From NCBI GenBank assembly GCA_947500825.1, contig CANMTR010000004.1:1-64000 (forward strand): a stretch of 64,000 nucleotides of DNA, given 5' to 3'. This stretch comes from an uncultured Paracoccaceae bacterium (GTDB lineage Bacteria; Pseudomonadota; Alphaproteobacteria; Rhodobacterales; Rhodobacteraceae). The notes below the pieces were generated by a model that was not told the origin of the DNA, searched no databases, and saw only the letters and a program-made list of their open reading frames with translations. Every line of letters starts with the position of its first letter. Positions within the stretch are counted from its first letter, which is position 1. Positions 30,878 to 42,089 of the stretch are shown here, piece by piece. The position numbers were made by a program, and so were the translations under genes.

Positions 30878-32146
30878 CTACTTACCTATGCAGAACCGGG
30901 AGAAGATGCTCTCCAGCAAATCTTCCACCCCAACGACACCGATCATTTCCGCCAGAACGTCGGACGCGCGTCGGACCTCTTCTGCAACCAGCTCCGTTTC
31001 CATGTTCATACTAATCATACTACGAGCTTCTGTCAGCAACGCGGTCGCGTCTTCCATGCCCAAGCGATAGCGGTCTCGAATCGCCAGGCGTCCGGGGGGG
31101 ACTCGTTCGACCAGGCGCGATCGTATATCCCCAAGGAGTTCCCTGACCCCTTGACCCGTTCGGCCGGAAATACCGCACCAGACCCCATCATCATCCTGAG
31201 CGCACAAGACTATATCCGCGTTGCCCGGGACGGCCTCGCTCCCCATGTCCAGCCACACGCGAAGATCGGCCGCGTCCGACCGTTCCCGCGCAAGGTCTAT
31301 GCCCGCGGCCTCCAATGGGTCGACGGTGTCTCGCAAACCCGCCGTGTCGAGCAGGGTGACAGGAAGTCCATCGAGGTCCACGCGTACTTCCAGAACATCG
31401 CGTGTGGTCCCCGCGATATCCGACGTCAAGGCAACCTTGCGTTGCGCTATTGCATTGAGAAGCGTTGACTTTCCTGCGTTCGGTGGTCCCATGATCGCAA
31501 CTTCGAACCCGTCACGGATACGTTCGGCTGCACCGGCCCCGGCTATCTGGGCTCGAAGGTCAGCCTCCACGCGGCCAAGGAAGGTCAGAACATCCGGCAT
31601 CACGTCGACCGGGACATCTTCGTCCGCAAAGTCGAGCGTAGCTTCCAAAAGAGCCGCAGCATCGATCAGATCCTGCCGCCAGGCCTGGACCCGCTGGGAC
31701 AGTTCGCCACTCATCACGGCCCGCGCCTGTTCGAGCTGCAGGTTCGTCTCTGCCTCGATCAGATCGGCAAGCCCCTCGACCTGGGTCAGGTCAAGGCGTT
31801 CGTTCTCAAGGGCGCGACGCGTGAACTCCCCCGGAGCCGCGGGGCGGAAATTGTCCAGCATTTCGAGAGATTTGAGTGCCGCGCGAATGACGGCGACCGA
31901 GCCGTGAAGCTGAAACTCGACAACTTCCTGCCCGGTGAAGCTCGCCCCGGCCGGGAAAGAAATGACGAGACCGGTATCGAGAACCCGCCCCTCCAAATCC
32001 CGGATCGTCCGGATCGCGGCACGGTGCGGCGACGGAAGAGTCCCCGTCAGCCGCGTGCAACCTGCAAACGCGTCAGGCCCCGAGATGCGGATGATCGCGA
32101 CGCCCGCCTTCCCGAGCGCCGTGGCCTGGGCAAAGATGGTTTCCAT
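30878..32146 (-). CDS. mnmE: tRNA modification GTPase MnmE (TrmE)
   Basis: [55 protein letters not shown]-terminal FCIGK. Confidence 0.97.
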   Translation of the reverse strand: METIFAQATALGKAGVAIIRISGPDAFAGCTRLTGTLPSPHRAAIRTIRDLEGRVLDTGLVISFPAGASFTGQEVVEFQLHGSVAVIRAALKSLEMLDNFRPAAPGEFTRRALENERLDLTQVEGLADLIEAETNLQLEQARAVMSGELSQRVQAWRQDLIDAAALLEATLDFADEDVPVDVMPDVLTFLGRVEADLRAQIAGAGAAERIRDGFEVAIMGPPNAGKSTLLNAIAQRKVALTSDIAGTTRDVLEVRVDLDGLPVTLLDTAGLRDTVDPLEAAGIDLARERSDAADLRVWLDMGSEAVPGNADIVLCAQDDDGVWCGISGRTGQGVRELLGDIRSRLVERVPPGRLAIRDRYRLGMEDATALLTEARSMISMNMETELVAEEVRRASDVLAEMIGVVGVEDLLESIFSRFCIGK

Positions 32147-32162
32147 GGCGAGCGTGGCATCC

Positions 32163-33434
32163 TCAGGTGTTCATCGAGTCGAAGAATTCGGAATTCGTCT
32201 TTGTCTGCTTGAGCTTGGAGAGAAGGAACTCCACCGCATCCGTCGTCCCCATCGGGTTGAGAATCCGCCGCAGCACATAGGTCTTCTGCAGGTCCACCTT
32301 GTCCACCAGCAGGTCTTCCTTGCGCGTTCCGGACTTGAGGATGTCTATCGCCGGATAGACCCGCTTGTCGGCCACCTTCCGGTCGAGCACGATCTCGCTG
32401 TTGCCGGTGCCCTTGAACTCCTCGAAGATGACTTCATCCATACGGCTGCCGGTGTCGATCAGCGCCGTCGCGATGATCGTCAGCGACCCGCCCTCCTCGA
32501 TGTTCCGCGCCGCCCCGAAGAAACGCTTCGGCCTTTGCAGGGCGTTGGCGTCCACACCGCCGGTCAGCACCTTGCCCGAGGACGGGACTGTCGTGTTGAA
32601 TGCCCTACCGAGTCTTGTGATCGAGTCGAGCAAGATAACCACATCTCGCTTATGCTCCACGAGGCGCTTGGCTTTCTCGATCACCATGTCGGACACGGCC
32701 ACGTGCCGCGAGGCCGGCTCGTCGAAGGTGGAGCTGACGACCTCGCCCTTTACCGAGCGCTGCATGTCGGTGACCTCCTCGGGCCGCTCGTCGATGAGCA
32801 GCACAATCAGGTAGCACTCGGGATGATTCTGCTCGATCGAATGCGCGATATTTTGCAGCAGCACCGTCTTGCCCGTCCGCGGCGGTGCCACGATCAGCGA
32901 CCTCTGACCCTTGCCGATGGGCGAGACCAAGTCGATTACACGGGCCGAGCGATCCTTGATCGTCGGGTCCTCGGTTTCCATGCTCAGGCGCTCGTCGGGA
33001 TAGAGCGGCGTGAGGTTGTCGAAGGCGACCTTGTGGCGCGCCCTGCTCGGCTCTTCGAAGTTGATGCTCTCCACGTCCGTGAGGGCGAAGTAGCGCTCGT
33101 TCTCGTCGGGGCCCCGGATCACCCCCGAAACGGTGTCCCCGGTCCGTAGCGCGTAGCGACGGATCATCTCGGGGCTGACATAAATATCGTCCGGCCCGGG
33201 CAGGTAATTTGCCTCCGTGGACCGCAGGAAGCCGAATCCGTCCTGCAGGACCTCCAGCACACCGTCCCCGCCGATCGTCCAGTCCTCGTCCGCGCGCTCC
33301 TTCAGGATCGAGAACATCATCTCGCCCTTGCGCATGGTCGAAGCGTTCTCGATCTCCAGGTCCTCCGCCAGGGCCAGCAGGTCCTTGGGGCTCTGTGCCT
33401 TGAGATCGGAGAGGTTCACGCGGTCTTCGGTCAT
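32163..33434 (-). CDS. rho: transcription termination factor Rho
   Basis: [61 protein letters not shown]; start reset to MTEDRVNLS. Confidence 0.97.
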   Translation of the reverse strand: MTEDRVNLSDLKAQSPKDLLALAEDLEIENASTMRKGEMMFSILKERADEDWTIGGDGVLEVLQDGFGFLRSTEANYLPGPDDIYVSPEMIRRYALRTGDTVSGVIRGPDENERYFALTDVESINFEEPSRARHKVAFDNLTPLYPDERLSMETEDPTIKDRSARVIDLVSPIGKGQRSLIVAPPRTGKTVLLQNIAHSIEQNHPECYLIVLLIDERPEEVTDMQRSVKGEVVSSTFDEPASRHVAVSDMVIEKAKRLVEHKRDVVILLDSITRLGRAFNTTVPSSGKVLTGGVDANALQRPKRFFGAARNIEEGGSLTIIATALIDTGSRMDEVIFEEFKGTGNSEIVLDRKVADKRVYPAIDILKSGTRKEDLLVDKVDLQKTYVLRRILNPMGTTDAVEFLLSKLKQTKTNSEFFDSMNT

Positions 33435-33547
33435 GAGGCCCTTTCGCACCCCGCGTACGGGGCCGTTCTACATTCGCTCGGGGAAATGGTCGGCCGGACG
33501 GCCAAGCGGGTGCCTAGCCGCCCTCAGACGCCGAGTCAACGCAGGGA

Positions 33548-33997
33548 TCAGAACGGCCGCGCGATCACCGACACCACGATCAGCACCAGAAGCACCGTGG
33601 GGACCTCGTTCATGACCCGGTAGCGGCGCCCCGTTTGCCCGGGTTCACCTGCTGCGAGCAGGCGCCTCTGGCGCGCGCACCACATGTGAAACGCCGTCAT
33701 CCCCAGCACGCCCGCCGCCTTGGTGTAGGGCCAGACCTGGCCCCAGTTCACGACGCCCGAGCTCACCAGCAGAAGGCCAAAGACCCACGTCGCGATCATC
33801 GCGGGGTTCATGATCGCCTTCAGAAGACGCCGTTCCATGGTGCGGAACAACTCTTCCGTGCCCGACCCCCGATCCACGCTTTCCACGTGATAAACAAAGA
33901 GTCTCGGCAGATAGAACAGGCCGGCCATCCAGGCAACAAAAGAGATCACGTGGAGGGATGTCAGCCAGGGAACGAGGCTGAGAAGCGTATCGGACAT
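33548..33997 (-). CDS. hemJ: protoporphyrinogen oxidase HemJ (UPF0093 family)
   Basis: LVPWLTSLHVISFVAWMAGLFYLPRLFVYHVES and VWPYTKAAGVLGMTAFHMWCAR; next to rho. Confidence 0.88.
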   Translation of the reverse strand: MSDTLLSLVPWLTSLHVISFVAWMAGLFYLPRLFVYHVESVDRGSGTEELFRTMERRLLKAIMNPAMIATWVFGLLLVSSGVVNWGQVWPYTKAAGVLGMTAFHMWCARQRRLLAAGEPGQTGRRYRVMNEVPTVLLVLIVVSVIARPF

Positions 33998-34375
33998 GGC
34001 GCCTCTTACTTCATAACTTAAGGGAAAAAAGAGTGTGGTGGTAGTGAAGGCTGGGGACAACTGGACGACTCGGTTTATCCACCGATCCATACAGTGCATG
34101 CGGGTGTGTGTAATGCACACCGATTGATTATCCCCCGGAGAACAAAAACATTTAAGATATCAGCGCTTTAATCTCTGGAAAACTTATCCCCGGCTTGTGG
34201 ATAACCGTGTGGATACGCCGATCTTGACTCGTACTCGTCCCATTTGCTCCACGGTGTCGATGTCCACGGGGATGGATCGGGTGTGGAACCGGGAAACAGG
34301 TGGAGTTATCCCTGCCATTCCCGGGACGGCGAACTTGTCGGACCGCCATTGCCGCGCTTGTCCACAGGTTTGTCC
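33998..34375. other. putative chromosomal replication origin oriC
   Basis: Intergenic gap with a perfect DnaA box TGTGGATAA (34196-34204), near-matches TGTGGATAC (34208-34216), TTATCCACC (34075-34083), TTGTCCACA (34358-34366), weaker TTATCCCC-type sites, an A+T-richer stretch (34140-34190), and divergent flanking genes. Confidence 0.85.
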
Positions 34376-34969
34376 ATGAAGATCGTCCTCGCCTCCGGCT
34401 CCACCACGCGGGCCGATCTGTTTCGCGCCGCGGGGATCTCGTTCGAGGTGGACCGTCCGCGCCTCGACGAGGAGGCGATCAAGGAGTCCCTCCTCGCGGA
34501 GGGCGCTTCGCCGCGCGACATCGCCGACGCCCTCGCCGAGGCTAAGGCGCGCAAAATCGCCGGCCGACATCCCGGCGCGGTGGTTCTGGGATGCGACCAG
34601 GTGCTCGACCTCGACGGCGACCTTCTCTCCAAGCCCGCCGATCCGGCCGATGCGGAGGCGCAGATCCTGCGCCTGTCGGGCAGGCGCCATCGTCTTCATT
34701 CCGCGGTGGTGGCCTACGAGGATGGAGAGCCGGTCTGGCGACACGTTTCTTTGTCCCGTCTGACCATGCGCCAACTTACAAATGATTATGTTAAATCTTA
34801 TATCGACCGAAACTGGCCTGCCATAGGCAGCTCCGTCGGCGCCTACCGGCTGGAGGAGGAGGGCATGCGTCTGTTTCTTTCGGTCGAGGGAGATGTCTTC
34901 TCGGTGCAGGGTATTCCGATGCTTCCGCTCTTGTCGTGGATGATCGAGCGCGGTTACCTCCCCGCATGA
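34376..34969 (+). CDS. maf: Maf family nucleoside triphosphate pyrophosphatase
   Basis: KIVLASGSTTRADLFRAAGISFEV, LAEAKARKIAGRHPGAVVLGCDQVL. Confidence 0.93.
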   Translation: MKIVLASGSTTRADLFRAAGISFEVDRPRLDEEAIKESLLAEGASPRDIADALAEAKARKIAGRHPGAVVLGCDQVLDLDGDLLSKPADPADAEAQILRLSGRRHRLHSAVVAYEDGEPVWRHVSLSRLTMRQLTNDYVKSYIDRNWPAIGSSVGAYRLEEEGMRLFLSVEGDVFSVQGIPMLPLLSWMIERGYLPA

Positions 34970-35796
34970 GCGGTCGCATCCCCCTCGCCGGTGTCGTCGG
35001 ACATCCCGTCGCCCATAGCAGGTCACCCGCCCTGCATGGCCATTGGCTGCGTCGCTACGGTCTGGCAGGCCATTACGTGCCGCTCGACGTGGCACCGGGC
35101 GATCTGGCGGAGGCGATGGCGGCCTTGCCACGACTTGGCTTCGTCGGGTGCAACGTCACGATCCCCCACAAGGTCGCGGTCCTCGACCTTGCTGATACCG
35201 TCTCCGATCGGGCCCGCGCGATCGGGGCGGCCAATACGCTGGTCTTCGGCCCCGATGGTCTTGCGGCGGACAATACCGACGGCGAGGGCTTCATCGAGAA
35301 CCTGCGCCGGAACGCCCCCGGATGGTCCGCAACGGACGGCCCCGCCGTGGTCCTGGGCGCGGGCGGGGCTTCGCGCGCGGTGGTGACGGCGCTTCTTGCG
35401 GCCGGAGCGCCCGAGATCCGCGTCGCCAACCGCACCGCCGCCCGCGCCGAGGCCCTGCGCGACGCGTTCGGCGCCCGCGTCACCGTCCACGACTGGAACT
35501 GCGCGGGCGACATCGTGTCCGACACCGGCCTTGTGGCGAATACCACCTCGCTGGGCATGACCGGCCAGCCGCCCTTCGACGTCCCGCTCGACCGCCTGTC
35601 GCCGGGCGCGGTGGCGACCGACCTCGTCTATACCCCCCTGGACACGACGTTCCTGTCCCGGGCGCGGGCCGCCGGGTGTCGTACGGTGGATGGGCTCGGA
35701 ATGCTGCTCTATCAGGCGGTCCCCGGTTTCGAGGCATGGTTCGGCCTGCGCCCCGAGGTGGACGAGGATCTGCGCCGCGCGGTGCTCCCGGCGTGA
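34966..35796 (+). CDS. aroE: shikimate dehydrogenase
   Basis: LAGVVGHPVAHSRSPALHGHWLR, GFVGCNVTIPHK, GAANTLVF, NTDGEGF, GAGGASRAVV. Confidence 0.95.
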   Translation: MSGRIPLAGVVGHPVAHSRSPALHGHWLRRYGLAGHYVPLDVAPGDLAEAMAALPRLGFVGCNVTIPHKVAVLDLADTVSDRARAIGAANTLVFGPDGLAADNTDGEGFIENLRRNAPGWSATDGPAVVLGAGGASRAVVTALLAAGAPEIRVANRTAARAEALRDAFGARVTVHDWNCAGDIVSDTGLVANTTSLGMTGQPPFDVPLDRLSPGAVATDLVYTPLDTTFLSRARAAGCRTVDGLGMLLYQAVPGFEAWFGLRPEVDEDLRRAVLPA

Positions 35797-36386
35797 GCCG
35801 GGCGTTCCGGATCGGGCTCACCGGCTCCATCGGCATGGGCAAGTCCACCGTCGCGTCGCTCTTTCGCGAACACGGCGTGCCGGTCTGGGATGCGGACGCG
35901 GCCGTGCGCCGCCTCTACGCCCCCGGTGGCGACGCGGTCGATGCGATCGCGCGCCTGCGCCCCGACGCGGTGTCGGAAGGCGGCGTGGACCGCGCGGCGT
36001 TGAAGCGCTGGATCGCCGAAGAGCCCGACGCCCTGTCCCGGATCGAGGCGGTGGTCCATCCGCTCGTGGCCCGCGACAGGGAACGTTTCGCCGAACGGGC
36101 GGGCGACGGGCCGGTGGTGTTCGACATCCCGCTCCTGTTCGAGACCGGCGGCGCGGCAAAGATGGACATGGTCGTGGTCGTCTCCGCCCCGGCGGAGGTG
36201 CAGCGCGAGCGGGTCCTCTCGCGCGGCTCGATGACCGAGGCCGAGTTCGAGGCGATCCTGGCCAAGCAGGTGCCCGACGCCGAAAAGCGCGCCCGCGCCG
36301 ACTTGGTTGTGCCCTCGGTCACTATGGAGGAGACCCGGACCCATGTGGATCGACTTGTTCGGAAACTGAGGTGCAGCCATGCGTGA
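35793..36386 (+). CDS. coaE: dephospho-CoA kinase
   Basis: [48 protein letters not shown] start. Confidence 0.94.
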   Translation: MSRAFRIGLTGSIGMGKSTVASLFREHGVPVWDADAAVRRLYAPGGDAVDAIARLRPDAVSEGGVDRAALKRWIAEEPDALSRIEAVVHPLVARDRERFAERAGDGPVVFDIPLLFETGGAAKMDMVVVVSAPAEVQRERVLSRGSMTEAEFEAILAKQVPDAEKRARADLVVPSVTMEETRTHVDRLVRKLRCSHA

Positions 36387-37065
36387 GATCGTCCTCGATA
36401 CGGAAACGACCGGGTTCGAGCCGGAGACCGGCGACCGCCTCGTTGAGATCGGCGCCGTCGAGCTGATCGGCCATATGCCCACGGGGCGGACCTTCCACGA
36501 ATACGTCAACCCCGAGCGCTCCATGCCCCAGGGCGCGTTCGAGGTGCATGGCCTGGGAGACGATTTCCTGCGCGACAAGCCGCTCTTCCGCGACGTGGCG
36601 CAGGCCTTCCTCGATTTCGTGGGCGACGCCAAGATGGTGATCCACAATGCCGCCTTCGACATGAAATTCCTCAACGCCGAGCTGGGCCGGCTGAAGATGG
36701 GGCCGCTGCCCATGGAGCAGGCCGTCGACACCCTGGCCATCGCCCGGCGCCGTTTTCCGGGCGCGCCCTCGTCGCTCGACGCGCTGTGCCGTCGCTTCGG
36801 GATCGACAATTCCAGCCGCACCCTCCACGGCGCGCTCCTCGACTCGGAGATCCTGGCCGAGGTCTACCTGGAGCTCATCGGCGGCCGGCAGCCCGATTTC
36901 GCCCTGGGGTCGCAAGACAAGGAGGCGGGTGCCGAGATGCCCGGGCGCGACTGGCGCCCGGCGCCGCGCCCCGCGCCCCTGCCGCCCCGGATCACCGCCG
37001 AGGAGGAGGCCGCCCACGCGGCGCTCGTGGAGGCGCTGGGCGCCGAGAGCCTGTGGCGCGCCTGA
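36379..37065 (+). CDS. dnaQ: DNA polymerase III subunit epsilon
   Basis: [56 protein letters not shown]. Confidence 0.96.
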   Translation: MREIVLDTETTGFEPETGDRLVEIGAVELIGHMPTGRTFHEYVNPERSMPQGAFEVHGLGDDFLRDKPLFRDVAQAFLDFVGDAKMVIHNAAFDMKFLNAELGRLKMGPLPMEQAVDTLAIARRRFPGAPSSLDALCRRFGIDNSSRTLHGALLDSEILAEVYLELIGGRQPDFALGSQDKEAGAEMPGRDWRPAPRPAPLPPRITAEEEAAHAALVEALGAESLWRA

Positions 37066-37127
37066 GCGGCGGTCTTTAAATCCGTGCGCGGCCCCTCTAC
37101 GTGCCTCGGCACCACCGAGAGGACGCC

Positions 37128-38432
37128 ATGACCGACCTGACCCCCCGCGAGATCGTCTCCGAGCTCGACCGTTTCATCATCGGCCAGAAGGACGCCAAGC
37201 GCGCGGTGTCCGTGGCGCTCCGCAACCGCTGGCGCCGCCGCCAGCTCGCCCCCGAGCTGCAGGACGAGGTCTATCCCAAGAACATCCTGATGATCGGCCC
37301 CACCGGCGTCGGCAAGACCGAGATTTCCCGCCGCCTGGCCAAGCTCGCCCGCGCACCCTTCCTCAAGGTCGAGGCCACCAAGTTCACCGAGGTGGGCTAT
37401 GTCGGCCGCGACGTGGAGCAGATCATCCGCGATCTGGTGGAACAGTCGATCACCATGACCCGCGACTACATGCGCGAGGACGTGAAATCCCGCGCCGAGG
37501 CCAATGCCGAGGAACGCGTGATCGACGCCATCGCCGGGGAGAATGCCCGCGAGGGCACCCGCGAGATGTTCCGCAAGAAGCTCCACGCCGGCGAGCTCGA
37601 CGCGACCGAGGTGACGCTGGAGGTGGCCGATACCTCCAACCCCATGGGCAACATGGAGCTGCCGGGCATGCAGCCGGGGCAGGGGGGCATGAACCTTGGG
37701 GATCTGTTCGGCAAGGCGTTCCAGGGCCGCAAGGTCCGCAAGACCATGACCGTCGCCGACAGCTACGCGATCCTTCTGAGCGAAGAGGCCGACAAGCTCC
37801 TCGACGACGAGGCGGTCAACAAGGAGGCGCTGCGCGCCGTGGAGGAGAACGGCATCGTCTTCCTCGACGAGATCGACAAGGTCTGCGCCCGCCAGGACGC
37901 CCGCGGCGGAGAGGTCAGCCGCGAGGGGGTGCAGCGCGACCTGCTGCCCCTTGTCGAGGGAACGGTCGTCTCCACCAAGTACGGCACGATCAAGACCGAC
38001 CATATCCTGTTCATCGCGTCGGGCGCCTTCCACGTGGCCAAGCCGTCGGACCTTCTGCCCGAACTGCAGGGCCGACTGCCGATCCGGGTGGAGCTGCGCG
38101 CCCTGACCGAGGCCGATTTCGTCCGCATCCTGACGGAGACCGACAATGCGCTCACCCGGCAGTATACCGCGCTGCTCGGCACCGAGGACGTGACCGTCAC
38201 CTTCACCGAGGACGGCATCGCCGCACTGGCGCGCATCGCCGCGGAGGTGAACCAGTCGGTGGAGAACATCGGCGCGCGGCGGCTCTACACGGTGATGGAG
38301 CGCGTCTTCGAGGAGCTGTCCTTCGAGGCGCCCGACAAGTCGGGCCAGACCGTCACGGTCGACGACGCCTTCGTCGAGCATCACCTGGGCGAGCTCAGCC
38401 GGTCGGTGGACATCAGCCGCTACGTGCTCTGA
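37128..38432 (+). CDS. hslU: ATP-dependent protease ATPase subunit HslU
   Basis: [67 protein letters not shown]. Confidence 0.97.
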   Translation: MTDLTPREIVSELDRFIIGQKDAKRAVSVALRNRWRRRQLAPELQDEVYPKNILMIGPTGVGKTEISRRLAKLARAPFLKVEATKFTEVGYVGRDVEQIIRDLVEQSITMTRDYMREDVKSRAEANAEERVIDAIAGENAREGTREMFRKKLHAGELDATEVTLEVADTSNPMGNMELPGMQPGQGGMNLGDLFGKAFQGRKVRKTMTVADSYAILLSEEADKLLDDEAVNKEALRAVEENGIVFLDEIDKVCARQDARGGEVSREGVQRDLLPLVEGTVVSTKYGTIKTDHILFIASGAFHVAKPSDLLPELQGRLPIRVELRALTEADFVRILTETDNALTRQYTALLGTEDVTVTFTEDGIAALARIAAEVNQSVENIGARRLYTVMERVFEELSFEAPDKSGQTVTVDDAFVEHHLGELSRSVDISRYVL

Positions 38433-38481
38433 GCGGACGGGTGGGTCTTCCCTTCGTTGCCGTTTGGCGCGAAGGGAGCCC

Positions 38482-39720
38482 ATGCCCATCGTGACCTTCC
38501 TGCGCACAAATGCCCCGTTCCTCGCAGCCGGGGTCCTGCTGACCTTCTGCTCGTCCTTCGGGCAGACCTTCTTCATATCGATCTTCGCCGGCGAGATCCG
38601 CGCGGCGTTCGACCTCAGCAACGGCGACTGGGGCTTTCTCTATTCCGTGAGCACGACCGCCTCGGCGGCGGTGATGGTGTGGACGGGCATCCTGACGGAC
38701 ACGTTCCGCGTGCGCGTCCTGGGCCCGGTGGTGCTGGCCTGCCTGGCGGGGGCGTGCCTGCTGATGGCCACCGCCCAGGGATGGTGGTCCCTCGCCATCG
38801 CGATCTTCGCGCTGCGCTTCTTCGGCCAGGGGATGGCGACGCTGGTGGCCACCGTCGCCATGGCGCGCTGGTTCGTGGCCTCGCGCGGCACGGCCCTGTC
38901 GATCAGCCGCATCGGTATCGGGCTCGGCGAGGCGTTCCTGCCGCTGATCTTCGTCGCCGCCCTGACCGGGGGCGACTGGCACATCCTGTGGTTCGTCGCG
39001 GCCGGGATCGTGTGCCTGTTCGTGCCGTTGCTCTGGCCGCTGCTGAGGCTCGAGCGCACGCCCCGCAGCATCGCGAAGGAGGATCAGGGAGCGGGAATGG
39101 GCGGCCGTCACTGGACCCGGGGCGCGATGCTGCGCCACCCGCTTTACTGGCTGCTGACGCCGATGCTGATGGCGCCGCCGGCCTTCTCCACCGCGTTTTT
39201 CTTCCACCAGGTGCACCTGGCCGAGACCAAGGGCTGGGCGCATCTGGGCCTCGTCTCCATCTTCCCCATCTTCACAGCGGCGGCGTTCATCGCGATGTTC
39301 GTCTCCGGACCGATCATTGACAGGACGGGCACGTCGCGGCTGATGCCGCTCGTCATCCTGCCCATGGCCGCGGGCTTCGCGGGGTTCGCGTTCGCCCCCA
39401 CGCTCTGGGCCGCGGGGGGCTGCATCGCGCTCCTCGGACTGACCCAGGGCCTCAACAACACCGTGCCGCCGGCTTTCTGGGCGGAGTTCTACGGCACCCG
39501 GAACCTGGGCGGGATCAAGGCGCTGGCCGCCGCGGTCATGGTCTTCGGCACCGCGATCGGCCCGGCGCTGACCGGCGCGCTGATAGACCTCGGCGTCCCG
39601 TTCGAGCGTCAGCTCCTCGGGATCGCGGCCTACTTCGTCGCCGCCGCGCTCCTGGTCAGGGTTGGGATCGCCCGCTCGCGCGGATCACTTCCGCCGCAGG
39701 TAGACGTAGAACGCGCCTGA
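38482..39720 (+). CDS. MFS transporter
   Basis: About 12 hydrophobic segments; FSSFGQTFFISIFAGEIRAAF-type MFS N-terminus. Confidence 0.85.
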   Translation: MPIVTFLRTNAPFLAAGVLLTFCSSFGQTFFISIFAGEIRAAFDLSNGDWGFLYSVSTTASAAVMVWTGILTDTFRVRVLGPVVLACLAGACLLMATAQGWWSLAIAIFALRFFGQGMATLVATVAMARWFVASRGTALSISRIGIGLGEAFLPLIFVAALTGGDWHILWFVAAGIVCLFVPLLWPLLRLERTPRSIAKEDQGAGMGGRHWTRGAMLRHPLYWLLTPMLMAPPAFSTAFFFHQVHLAETKGWAHLGLVSIFPIFTAAAFIAMFVSGPIIDRTGTSRLMPLVILPMAAGFAGFAFAPTLWAAGGCIALLGLTQGLNNTVPPAFWAEFYGTRNLGGIKALAAAVMVFGTAIGPALTGALIDLGVPFERQLLGIAAYFVAAALLVRVGIARSRGSLPPQVDVERA

Positions 39721-40290
39721 CCCGCCGTGGCGCCTGTGCGCTTCGCTCACCTGGAGCACGCAGGCCCGCAACTGCCCCGACCCGAGCCATTGCGGCACCT
39801 GGTGGCGCAGGATGCCCCGTCGCAACGGGATCGGGTCGCCGGTGTCCTGGTCTCGCCCCTTGCCGGTGATCACCAGCACCAGCCGCCGCCCGGCCGCGTG
39901 CGACGCCAGCACGAAGGAGATCAATCGCGGCTGCGCCTCGGCCAGTGTCAGGCCGTGCAGGTCGATCCGTCCCTCCACCGGCAGCTTGCCCCGCCGCATC
40001 CGGCCGTAGGACTTGTTGTCCATCCGCACCGCTTGCCGGCTCAGCCTCTCCGAGAGGGGCGGCTGCACCCGGTGCGCGGGCGCAGCCGCCGCGCTGCGTC
40101 CGCCGAGGGAGAGCTTCGACAGGTCCGCCGCCTGCGCCCGGGGCGGGGCAGGGGCTGTCGCGGCCTTCGTCTCGGGCGCAGGGGCGACCGCCTGATCGCG
40201 CCGTTCCGGATGGAGCGGCGCGGCGGTGCGCTTCACGCGCCCCCAGAGCTCTGCCTCATCGGGCGTCAGGTCGCGGCGCTTGCGGGCCAC
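39685..40290 (-). CDS. Smr/MutS domain protein
   Basis: RIDLHGLTLAEAQPRLISFVLASHAAGRRLVLVITGKG; overlaps the MFS 3' end by 36 bp. Confidence 0.9.
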   Translation of the reverse strand: MARKRRDLTPDEAELWGRVKRTAAPLHPERRDQAVAPAPETKAATAPAPPRAQAADLSKLSLGGRSAAAAPAHRVQPPLSERLSRQAVRMDNKSYGRMRRGKLPVEGRIDLHGLTLAEAQPRLISFVLASHAAGRRLVLVITGKGRDQDTGDPIPLRRGILRHQVPQWLGSGQLRACVLQVSEAHRRHGGSGAFYVYLRRK

Positions 40291-40294
40291 CGGC

Positions 40295-41320
40295 TCACAG
40301 GGCCTCGGACAGGGCGTAGGCGCGGGCGATGGGCATCAGCACCACCAGCCGGCCCCCGTCGCGGACCCTTCCGGCCGCATCCCCCGCCGCGTCGCCGGTG
40401 CCGAAGTATATGTCGGCGCGCTGCGGCCCGTTGACCGCCGCGCCGGTATCCTGGGCCACGGTAAGACGCCGCAGCGGCGACCGTCCCGTGGTCTCGATCC
40501 AGACGGGCGCGCCCAGGGGCACGAAGGCGGGGTCTATCGCCACCGAGCGCCACGCGGTCAGCGAGCGATTCATCGCACCGAGCGGTCCGCGGTCGGCGGG
40601 GACGTGGCTCACCTCCCGGAAGAACACGTAGGAGGGGTTGTGGTGAAGCGCCTCGCGTCCCTCGGCTCCGTTATCGGCCACCCAGTCGCGAATCCGGTCG
40701 ATGCTGACCTCGTGCTCATCCATGTCGCCGCGCCGGATCAGCTCCTTGCCCACGGAGCGATAGGAATGGCCGTTCTTGCCGGCATATCCCACCCGGATCG
40801 CGCTGCCGTCCTCCAGCCGGACGCGCCCCGACCCCTGTACCTGCAGGAAATAGGCATCGACGGGGTCGGCGAGCCACGCGATTTCCAGCCCGCGCCCGGC
40901 AAGGGCGTCCGTCTCCTCGATCTGGGCGCGGGTCAGCCAGGCGCCGTCCTCGGCCTCCTCGGGCAGGGCATAGATTGGATACCGGTAGCGCCCGCCGCGA
41001 TACCGCGCGCCCTCCAACTCGGGCTCGTAATAGCCGGTGAAGAGTGTCGGCACGCCGTCCTCGACCAGCGTGGGCGCGAAATGAATCTCGAAGAAGCGGC
41101 GCGGATCTGGCGTCTCTGCCCCGATCCGGCACAGCGCCGCCCAGTCGGGGTCGTCCATGTCGCGGCAGGTGGACAGGAACACGTCGAGCGCGGCACGGTG
41201 GTCGTCTTCGGCCCAACCCTGCAGATCGGCGTATTCGAGAACGGTGTGGGACGCGGCCGGCGCCTGTCCGGTCCAGGCGGCGGCCGCCAGGCAGATGGCC
41301 AGCACCCGCCCCCGCATCAC
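40295..41320 (-). CDS. mltA: murein transglycosylase A (MltA)
   Basis: LFTGYYEPELEGAR; YFLQVQGSGRVRLEDG; VAQDTGAAVNGPQRADIYFGTGDAAG. Confidence 0.93.
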   Translation of the reverse strand: MMRGRVLAICLAAAAWTGQAPAASHTVLEYADLQGWAEDDHRAALDVFLSTCRDMDDPDWAALCRIGAETPDPRRFFEIHFAPTLVEDGVPTLFTGYYEPELEGARYRGGRYRYPIYALPEEAEDGAWLTRAQIEETDALAGRGLEIAWLADPVDAYFLQVQGSGRVRLEDGSAIRVGYAGKNGHSYRSVGKELIRRGDMDEHEVSIDRIRDWVADNGAEGREALHHNPSYVFFREVSHVPADRGPLGAMNRSLTAWRSVAIDPAFVPLGAPVWIETTGRSPLRRLTVAQDTGAAVNGPQRADIYFGTGDAAGDAAGRVRDGGRLVVLMPIARAYALSEAL

Positions 41321-41982
41321 TCCCCCGTGGCGATAAGCTGCCAGTTGGGATCGTCGACGCCCATGCGCCGACCGAAGGTCCAGCTATCGCGCTGCCGCCG
41401 GATCTCGTTCGGATCGCCCTCGATCACCTCGCCCTCGGCGTTCTTCACCACCGTCGTGACCTCTGCCAGGAACCGCACGGTGATCTCGGCCTCGGACGTG
41501 TCGCGGTCGTATGTGGCACGGTAGAGTTCCACGTCGCGCACGCCGACGATCTGGCTCTCTACGGTCAGGCCCTTCTCCTCGCGGTCCGCGATGACCTGAT
41601 CGAAGGCATCCGCCACCTCGGGATGAAGGAAACCGCGGACCTCGGAAATGTCGCCGTGCTCGAACGCGGTCAGGATCATCTCGTAGGCCTGGCGCGCGCC
41701 CCCGAGGAACTCTCCGACCGAGAACCCGGGCTCGGCCATCTTCATCGCCGCCAGCGCCTTGGCACTGTCCGATCCGTCCTCGACGTGATCGACGATGTCG
41801 CGGTCCGGGCCACCTTCGATGACCTCGAACTCCGGCCGCTGCTGGGTGCGGCGGGGCTTGTCGTCGCCGGCGACGGGCGACTTCTCGAAGCCGTCCCGGG
41901 TCCCGAGGACGTTCCTGAGCCGAAGGATCAGGAATATCGCGATCCCGGCGAGGACGAGAAGTTGAATGACGGCAGAGCTCAT
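41317..41982 (-). CDS. Tim44/TimA family protein
   Basis: N-terminal TM; FSVGEFLGGARQAYEMILTAFEHGDISEVRGFLHPEVADAF Tim44-like domain. Confidence 0.88.
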   Translation of the reverse strand: MSSAVIQLLVLAGIAIFLILRLRNVLGTRDGFEKSPVAGDDKPRRTQQRPEFEVIEGGPDRDIVDHVEDGSDSAKALAAMKMAEPGFSVGEFLGGARQAYEMILTAFEHGDISEVRGFLHPEVADAFDQVIADREEKGLTVESQIVGVRDVELYRATYDRDTSEAEITVRFLAEVTTVVKNAEGEVIEGDPNEIRRQRDSWTFGRRMGVDDPNWQLIATGE

Positions 41983-42089
41983 GAGACCTCGGGCAACGGT
42001 TGGATTATGGCAACGTCCACGCTCCATCCCTATTTAGGAAGGGGTGCCAGCCAAGTCCACCGCCCTGCTCGCGACAAAGAGGACCCCCA

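Noticed and set aside
33880-33895. parS-like tttccacgtgataaac in hemJ
   Set aside because: Several mismatches to TGTTTCACGTGAAACA; only the CACGTG core is shared.
34152-34171. TTAA...TTAA pair in oriC as a CtrA site
   Set aside because: Spacing is 12 bp, not the 7 bp of the CtrA consensus.
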